Origin: Shewanella algae
GTDB taxonomy: Bacteria; Pseudomonadota; Gammaproteobacteria; Enterobacterales; Shewanellaceae
NCBI RefSeq assembly: GCF_009183365.2
Contig: NZ_CP068230.1
Span: forward strand, 3,129,001-3,193,000
Direction of reading: 5' to 3'
DNA: 64,000 bases
The position numbers were made by a program, and so were the translations under genes. Below the pieces are notes generated by a model. It had not been told where the DNA came from. It saw only the letters and a list, made by a program, of their open reading frames with translations, and did no database searches. Positions 59,169 through 64,000 of the stretch are shown here, one piece after another. Position 1 is the stretch's first letter. Every line of letters begins with the position of its first letter.

Positions 59169-60578
59169 TTAGGAATTTATTCTGGCTGCTACAAATTCAA
59201 CCGCTTTGGAGATTCTTTGCTCGCAACGAGCTTTCCCAATGAGAAATAAGGTTAAATCCAGAGCAGGAGATTGGCCCGCACCTGTCACGGCAACCCGCAA
59301 AGGCATGCCGACTTTACCCATTCCCACCTCCAGTTCGGCCGCAGTTGACTCAATGGCATTGTGAATCGCTTCCACGGTCCACTCAGGCAAAGCTGCCAAC
59401 TTCTGCTGCACCAGTTGCAAGGGTTCCAATGCTACCCCACGCAAGTGCTTCTTGGCCTGTGCTTCATCAAACGCCTCGAAGTCTTCATAGAAGTAACGGC
59501 TGGAGGTAGCCATCTCTTTGAGTGTCTTGCTACGCTCTGCCAATGCAGTAACGATTTCAGTCAGTGCCGGGCCATTACTGGTATCTATCTGCTGATCACG
59601 CATGTGCCATTCGAGGAAACCGGCCACATATTCTGGATCCAGCGACTTCATATAGTGCTGGTTCAACCAAATCAGCTTTTCGGTATTGAATGCCGAAGCC
59701 GCCTTGTTGATATCGTCCAATTTGAAGAACTGCTTCATCTCCTCCAGAGAGAAGATCTCCTGATCGCCATGAGACCAGCCCAAACGCACCAGATAGTTCA
59801 GCAAGGCTTCCGGCAGATAACCGTCATCACGATACTGCATTACGCTCACTGCGCCGTGACGCTTGGAAAGCTTGGCACCATCGTCACCCAGGATCATGGA
59901 TACGTGGGCATACTCAGGGACAGGTGCACCCAGGGCCTTGAGAATGTTGATCTGTCTCGGGGTGTTATTGATATGGTCTTCACCGCGAACCACGCAAGTG
60001 ATACCCATATCCCAGTCATCAACCACCACACAGAAGTTATAAGTAGGAGTACCGTCGCTGCGGGCAATGATTAGGTCATCCAGTTCTTCGTTGGCAATTT
60101 CAATCCGGCCGCGAACATGATCATCAAAAACCACGCTGCCTTCCTGTGGGTTTTTGAAACGCACTACATAAGGTTCATCTGTATCACGGGGAGCGGCATC
60201 ACGGCAGCAGCCATCATACTTCTGGCGTTCACCCTTGGCGGCCTGCTCTTCACGCAGAGCTTCAATGCGCTCACGAGAGCAATAACACTTGTAAGCCGTG
60301 CCCTCTTTTAACATCTGAGCGATGATCTCGTTGTAACGATCGAAGCGTTTGGTCTGATAGTAAGGACCTTCGTCCCAATTCAGGCCCAACCATTCCATCC
60401 CTTCCAGAATGGCATCAACCGCCTCCTGAGTAGAACGCTCAAGATCCGTATCTTCGATACGCAGCACAAACTCGCCATTATTGGCACGAGCGTGCAACCA
60501 GGAGTATAGAGCCGTACGGGCACCGCCCACATGAAGAAAGCCGGTAGGGCTGGGAGCAAAACGCGTCTTGGTGGTCAT
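59169..60578 (-). CDS. gltX: Glutamyl-tRNA synthetase
   Basis: Charges tRNA-Glu with glutamate. The 469-residue class I synthetase has the HIGH-type motif (APSPTGFLHVGGARTALYSW), the KMSKS-type motif (GAKLSKRHGAVS), a zinc-binding segment with CYCSRERIEAL and GCCRDA, and a C-terminal anticodon-binding domain. It lies directly upstream of an array holding six copies of its own tRNA substrate. A 15-base palindrome GCCTGCCAGGCAGGC lies in its leader (60606-60620). Confidence 0.97.
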   Translation of the reverse strand: MTTKTRFAPSPTGFLHVGGARTALYSWLHARANNGEFVLRIEDTDLERSTQEAVDAILEGMEWLGLNWDEGPYYQTKRFDRYNEIIAQMLKEGTAYKCYCSRERIEALREEQAAKGERQKYDGCCRDAAPRDTDEPYVVRFKNPQEGSVVFDDHVRGRIEIANEELDDLIIARSDGTPTYNFCVVVDDWDMGITCVVRGEDHINNTPRQINILKALGAPVPEYAHVSMILGDDGAKLSKRHGAVSVMQYRDDGYLPEALLNYLVRLGWSHGDQEIFSLEEMKQFFKLDDINKAASAFNTEKLIWLNQHYMKSLDPEYVAGFLEWHMRDQQIDTSNGPALTEIVTALAERSKTLKEMATSSRYFYEDFEAFDEAQAKKHLRGVALEPLQLVQQKLAALPEWTVEAIHNAIESTAAELEVGMGKVGMPLRVAVTGAGQSPALDLTLFLIGKARCEQRISKAVEFVAARINS

Positions 60579-60843
60579 AATTGAACACTAACCTTAAGAA
60601 TAAACGCCTGCCAGGCAGGCAAATGAAAAGTGTGCATATTCTAGCAGCCTAACCCTACAGGGGAAAAGAGCTCTGGCCGACAGTCACAAGATAGATATTG
60701 CGGCCCTGAATTGCCCTGCCGAGCCATATCCAGGGTAAGACACACCCGGATAGCGCCTCAGGCTGTAATACCAGCGCTTCTTTCACGCTGGCTAAATTTT
60801 CAACTACGCTTCAGGAAAGCATCTTTTTTGTGGAACAGAGGCT

Positions 60844-61071
60844 ATGACAGGAATCAGTCAATCGGCTTCCCTCGCCAGCATTGCGGCCTATTTGAAGCAC
60901 GCCAACGACTATGACGAGCAAACGGCGCAAAAAGAAGCCAGAGAAGTGATGCATAACCTGGTGACTATGCGTCAGAAAGGCTTTATTACCGGCTGGTACT
61001 TTGACGAGCAGGGGCACCTGGAGCTACTGCCCAGTGACGCCGTGCTCAAGCGCATAGATCCCCCCAAGTAA
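60844..61071 (+). CDS. Small unknown protein (75 residues)
   Basis: Starts MTGISQSASLASIAAYLKHAN. It has a helical, charged middle (YDEQTAQKEAREVMHNLVTMRQKG) and a beta-like C-terminal part (FITGWYFDEQGHLELLP). It is cytosolic, with no signal peptide, Cys or membrane helix. AGAGG lies before the ATG. I do not recognise a family. The 265 bases between it and gltX hold only the gltX leader and no clear promoter for this gene. Confidence 0.6.
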   Translation: MTGISQSASLASIAAYLKHANDYDEQTAQKEAREVMHNLVTMRQKGFITGWYFDEQGHLELLPSDAVLKRIDPPK

Positions 61072-61210
61072 ATCAAAGTCGCAATAGGCGGTTTTCCACC
61101 CAAAGTCGACAACACCGTGAGCAAGATCTCACCCAAACAGCAAAAAGGCGTGACGGACATCAAATAAACTACACTTTAGCAACCAATGAGTTACAAAAAA
61201 GTAATCAAGT

Positions 61211-61225
61211 TGGCGCACTACTTGC
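61211..61225 (+). promoter_or_regulatory. Sigma-54 promoter of the dctPQM operon
   Basis: TGGCGCACTACTTGC has GG at 61212-61213 and GC at 61224-61225 with ten bases between, matching the -24/-12 consensus TGGCACG-N4-TTGC. It lies about 108 bases before dctP. C4-dicarboxylate transport genes are known targets of DctBD and sigma-54. Confidence 0.7.
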
Positions 61226-61332
61226 CTTACCCAATACAGACCTTAGGGAAAGTCGGCTGTATTCCCGCTGGAGATACGCACTTTGGGGTACGTATTTTTC
61301 AATAACTCAAGAGCATATAAAAAGGACACATC

Positions 61333-62352
61333 ATGAGTGCATTCAATCCATCCAAACTCTTTACCCAGCCACTGAAAACCCTTGCCAAAGTGACAGCTTT
61401 GGCCGGCGCATTGGCGAGCTTCTCGGTTCTGGCAGAACCGGTAGAGATTAAGTTTTCCCACGTTGTGGCAGAAAACACCCCCAAGGGCCAGATGGCACTG
61501 AAGTTCAAGGCCTTGGTCGAAGAACGCCTGCCGGGTGAATATCAGGTCAGTGTGTTCCCCAACTCACAACTCTTCGGAGACAACAATGAACTGGCCGCAC
61601 TGCTGCTCAACGATGTGCAGTTGGTTGCGCCATCACTTTCCAAGTTCGAGCGTTACACCAAAAAACTGCAGCTGTTCGATCTGCCGTTTTTGTTCAAAGA
61701 CATGGCCGCTGTCGACAAGTTCCAGCAGAGTGAAGCCGGGCAAAAGCTGCTGAACTCCATGAAGCGAAAAGGCGTTGTTGGCCTCGGTTATCTGCACAAT
61801 GGTATGAAGCAGTTCTCTGCCAATGAGCCGCTGCTTTTGCCCAAGGACGCCAGCGGCAAAAAATTCCGGGTTATGGCCTCTGACGTGCTGGCGGCCCAGT
61901 TTGCCGCCGTTGATGCAACTGCAGTGAAAAAGCCCTTCTCCGAGGTGTTCACCTTGTTGCAAACCCGCGCCATAGATGGTCAGGAAAACACCTGGTCCAA
62001 TATCTACTCCAAAAAATTCTTCGAGGTGCAGAGCCATATCACCGAAAGTAACCATGGTGTGCTCGACTACATGGTGGTGACCTCCAACACGTTCTGGAAG
62101 AGTCTGCCCGGCGATAAGCGGAAAATCATCAAGGAAGCGCTCGATGAAGCCATTGCCTATGGCAACAAGATTGCCGGTGACAAGAATGACCAGGACCGCC
62201 AGTTGATCATCGACTCCAAACGCTCTTTGGTAGTTGAGCTCACCCCAGAGCAACGCCAGGCCTGGGTTGATGCAATGAAGCCGGTATGGGCCAAATTTGA
62301 AGACCAAATCGGCAAAGACGTGATAGATGCCGCCGTGGCCGCCAACCAGTAA
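61333..62352 (+). CDS. dctP: TRAP C4-dicarboxylate-binding protein DctP
   Basis: A 339-residue periplasmic binding protein. The signal peptide runs to about residue 34 (ALAGALASFSVLA). Typical DctP segments are IKFSHVVAENTPKGQMALKF, PNSQLFGDNNELAALL, LPFLFKDMAAVDKF, KKFRVMASDVLAAQFAAVDA and RAIDGQENTWSNIYSKKFFE. It captures succinate, fumarate or malate and delivers them to DctQM. Good ribosome-binding site (AAAAGGA). Confidence 0.95.
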   Translation: MSAFNPSKLFTQPLKTLAKVTALAGALASFSVLAEPVEIKFSHVVAENTPKGQMALKFKALVEERLPGEYQVSVFPNSQLFGDNNELAALLLNDVQLVAPSLSKFERYTKKLQLFDLPFLFKDMAAVDKFQQSEAGQKLLNSMKRKGVVGLGYLHNGMKQFSANEPLLLPKDASGKKFRVMASDVLAAQFAAVDATAVKKPFSEVFTLLQTRAIDGQENTWSNIYSKKFFEVQSHITESNHGVLDYMVVTSNTFWKSLPGDKRKIIKEALDEAIAYGNKIAGDKNDQDRQLIIDSKRSLVVELTPEQRQAWVDAMKPVWAKFEDQIGKDVIDAAVAANQ

Positions 62353-62360
62353 GTCAGTAT

Positions 62361-62378
62361 GGGGGCTCCGGCCCCCGC
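62361..62378 (+). other. Hairpin between dctP and dctQ
   Basis: GGGGGC-TCCG-GCCCCC-type stem-loop right after the dctP stop, with no U tract. Such hairpins often stabilise the upstream part of the message and allow more binding protein than membrane subunits. Confidence 0.6.
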
Positions 62379-62397
62379 AATTTCTGCGGAGAGCAAT

Positions 62398-63036
62398 ATG
62401 ATTTCACGCGCCTTGGGCTACTTTGAGGAAGGCTTTCTCAACTTATTGATCACCCTGATGACGGTACTTGTCTTTGTCGAAGTCGTTGCCCGCTTCTTTT
62501 TCAATACAGGGTTTCTCTGGATGCAGGAGCTGACCTTGACCCTCTGTGGTTGGTTTGTCCTCTTTGGCATGTCATACGGCGTTAAAGTCGGTGCCCATAT
62601 AGGTGTCGATGCCTTCGTCAAAAAGCTTCCCAGGACAGGCCGCAAATACGCCGCCATGCTGGCTGCTGTCATCTGTTTGATCTATTGCGGCCTGTTCCTT
62701 AAAGGCAGCTGGGATTATCTCAGCCAGATGTATCAGATTGGGATACCCATGGAAGATATCGACTTCCCCCATGCCCTGGTTGCCAAACTGGACCCCGACT
62801 TTGCCTGGGAAACCTTGCGCATAGATGTGGAAGATCCGGCAGTACCGCTGTGGATCTCCCAAAGCATTCTGATTATCGGTTTTGCCATGTTGACCTGGCG
62901 TTTCATTGAACTGTTTTTTGCCATTCTGACCAACCGCTCACAAGGATTCAGCTTCCACGATGAAGCCAAGGAAAGCATGCACCTGGCAGACGAAAACGAA
63001 GCCGGCGAAGACAAAAACAACTCCAAGCATGAGTAG
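62398..63036 (+). CDS. dctQ: TRAP small membrane subunit DctQ
   Basis: A 212-residue protein with four membrane helices. Conserved segments are VEVVARFFFNTGFLWMQELTL and FGMSYGVKVGAHIGVD. The last 30 residues are charged. The ATG at 62398 with GGAGAG upstream is preferred to a longer frame that starts in the intergenic hairpin. Confidence 0.93.
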   Translation: MISRALGYFEEGFLNLLITLMTVLVFVEVVARFFFNTGFLWMQELTLTLCGWFVLFGMSYGVKVGAHIGVDAFVKKLPRTGRKYAAMLAAVICLIYCGLFLKGSWDYLSQMYQIGIPMEDIDFPHALVAKLDPDFAWETLRIDVEDPAVPLWISQSILIIGFAMLTWRFIELFFAILTNRSQGFSFHDEAKESMHLADENEAGEDKNNSKHE

Positions 63037-63044
63037 GTAACGCC

Positions 63045-64000
63045 ATGACAATAGCTACCCTCTTTATCGTCTTATTTGTTTGTATGCTGCTCGGCATGCC
63101 CATTGCCATTGCACTGGGTTTCTCCAGCATGCTGACTATTTTACTGTTTTCCAACGATTCGCTGGCCTCTGTGGCCCTGAAACTCTATGAGTCCACTTCA
63201 GAGCACTACACTTTGCTGGCGATCCCTTTCTTTATTCTGTCCTCGGCCTTTCTCTCCACCGGCGGCGTCGCCAGGCGGATCATCGACTTCGCCATGGACA
63301 GTGTCGGCCATATCCGCGGCGGTTTGGCCATGGCCTCGGTCATGGCCTGTATGCTGTTTGCCGCCGTCTCCGGCTCTTCTCCGGCCACAGTGGCAGCTAT
63401 CGGCTCCATAGTTATCGTCGGCATGATCCGCGCCGGATATCCGGAAAAATTTGCCGCCGGGGTTATTACCACCTCAGGTACCCTGGGAATACTGATCCCA
63501 CCATCGATTGTGATGCTGGTTTATTCGGCCGCTACCGAAGTGTCCGCGGCGCGGATGTTTATGGCCGGGCTGATCCCTGGGTTACTGGCGGGGATGCTGA
63601 TCATGCTGGCCATCTATATAGTGGCCCGTATCAAGGGACTACCTTCCCTGCCCTTCCCCGGCATTCGCAAGCTCTCTATCTCAACGGCCAAGGCGCTGGG
63701 TGGCCTGATGCTGATTGTCATAGTGCTGGGTTCCATTTACGGCGGGGTCGCCAGCCCCACGGAAGCCTCGGCGGTCGCCTGTATCTATGCCTATTTCATT
63801 GCCGTCTTCGGCTATCGCGATATCGGGCCACTGAAAAATGTCGCCTGGCGCAATCCTGGTGAGTCTATAGTTAAAGCCATAGGCCGCAATCTGGGATACA
63901 GCTTACTGGGGTTACTCAAGACACCGGCCGACAGAGAGATACGCGCCGTCGTCAGGGATGGCGCCAAAGTCAGCATTATGCTGCTGTTTATCATAGGCAA
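63045..64000 (+). CDS. dctM: TRAP large membrane subunit DctM, 5' part
   Basis: The first 318 codons of the large TRAP subunit, cut by the window end. It begins MTIATLFIVLFVCMLLGMPIAIALGFSS and contains IPFFILSSAFLSTGGVARRI, FAAVSGSSPATVAAIGSIVI, TSGTLGILIPPSIVMLVYS and YGGVASPTEASAVA. Residues of about 260-305 form a hydrophilic insertion between membrane helices. Eight bases separate it from dctQ. Confidence 0.95.
   Translation, partial: MTIATLFIVLFVCMLLGMPIAIALGFSSMLTILLFSNDSLASVALKLYESTSEHYTLLAIPFFILSSAFLSTGGVARRIIDFAMDSVGHIRGGLAMASVMACMLFAAVSGSSPATVAAIGSIVIVGMIRAGYPEKFAAGVITTSGTLGILIPPSIVMLVYSAATEVSAARMFMAGLIPGLLAGMLIMLAIYIVARIKGLPSLPFPGIRKLSISTAKALGGLMLIVIVLGSIYGGVASPTEASAVACIYAYFIAVFGYRDIGPLKNVAWRNPGESIVKAIGRNLGYSLLGLLKTPADREIRAVVRDGAKVSIMLLFIIG

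Overview
The window looks like chromosomal DNA of a marine gammaproteobacterium, most probably Shewanella. This is an inference from gene content and order: a ybaN-apt-dnaX-ybaB-recR-htpG block, a complete isc operon preceded by trmJ-cysE, a tgt-yajC-secD-secF operon, a DctPQM TRAP transporter, two large TonB-dependent receptors with a GSRIK motif, a BtsSR/CstA module, NnrS, and a multi-copy tRNA-Ala/tRNA-Glu array next to gltX. Most of the window is housekeeping DNA with a few mobile and accessory insertions.

Layout. 1-7.7 kb (mostly minus strand): the 5' part of htpG with a heat-shock promoter; an AhpD-like gene; a fresh ISL3-family insertion (1639-2932) with an 8-bp target duplication inside the recR terminator; recR, ybaB, dnaX (with a probable programmed frameshift site) and apt. 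7.7-11.4 kb: a receiver protein without its phospho-acceptor, ybaN, an IS5-type MITE, a 39-residue membrane peptide, and a bufferin-type operon (secreted Cys-rich peptide, MNIO/DUF692 enzyme, DUF2063 partner). 11.6-13.1 kb: dusC and a DksA-like zinc-finger gene behind an FNR-type promoter. 13.3-19.1 kb: two TonB-dependent receptors. 19.4-28.7 kb (minus): ndk, a small His-rich membrane protein, iscX, rimK, the isc operon fdx-hscA-hscB-iscA-iscU-iscS-iscR with IscR operators, then cysE and trmJ. 28.8-37.7 kb (plus): suhB, nnrS, psiE, a PilZ/ParA/ribbon-helix-helix cluster, yecH (minus), and btsS-btsR-cstA with three ACCGCT repeats. 37.7-45.9 kb (minus): yaeQ, a siroheme synthase lacking the methyltransferase domain, a rhodanese without catalytic Cys, a DUF2007 protein, secF-secD-yajC-tgt, queA and a 53-residue protein. 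46-57.4 kb: acpH, rluA, a CRP-controlled unknown gene, a second MITE, sstT, cheV, a cardiolipin-synthase-like lipoprotein, a tyrosine phosphatase, ogt, an Ada/AlkA fusion and an ABC exporter. 57.7-59.2 kb: ten tRNA genes plus one remodelled tRNA-Glu copy in a tandemly duplicated array, directly after gltX. 60.8-64 kb: a small unknown gene and dctP-dctQ-dctM (cut by the window end) behind a sigma-54 promoter.

How the parts work together. The isc genes build Fe-S clusters and IscR reads cluster status; an IscR-like operator also lies at nnrS beside an NsrR-like box, which would tie NO response to Fe-S status. BtsSR probably senses an external carbon source such as pyruvate and switches on the adjacent CstA-type permease. 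The bufferin operon probably makes a copper-binding, post-translationally modified peptide. Ada/AlkA plus Ogt form an alkylation-repair pair. Candidates for little-described biology are the bufferin peptide with ten KCG motifs, the PilZ-ParA-RHH cluster, the dnaX frameshift site at an unusual place, and the tRNA-Glu copy with an extended anticodon arm. All family assignments were made by reading the sequence, not by database search.
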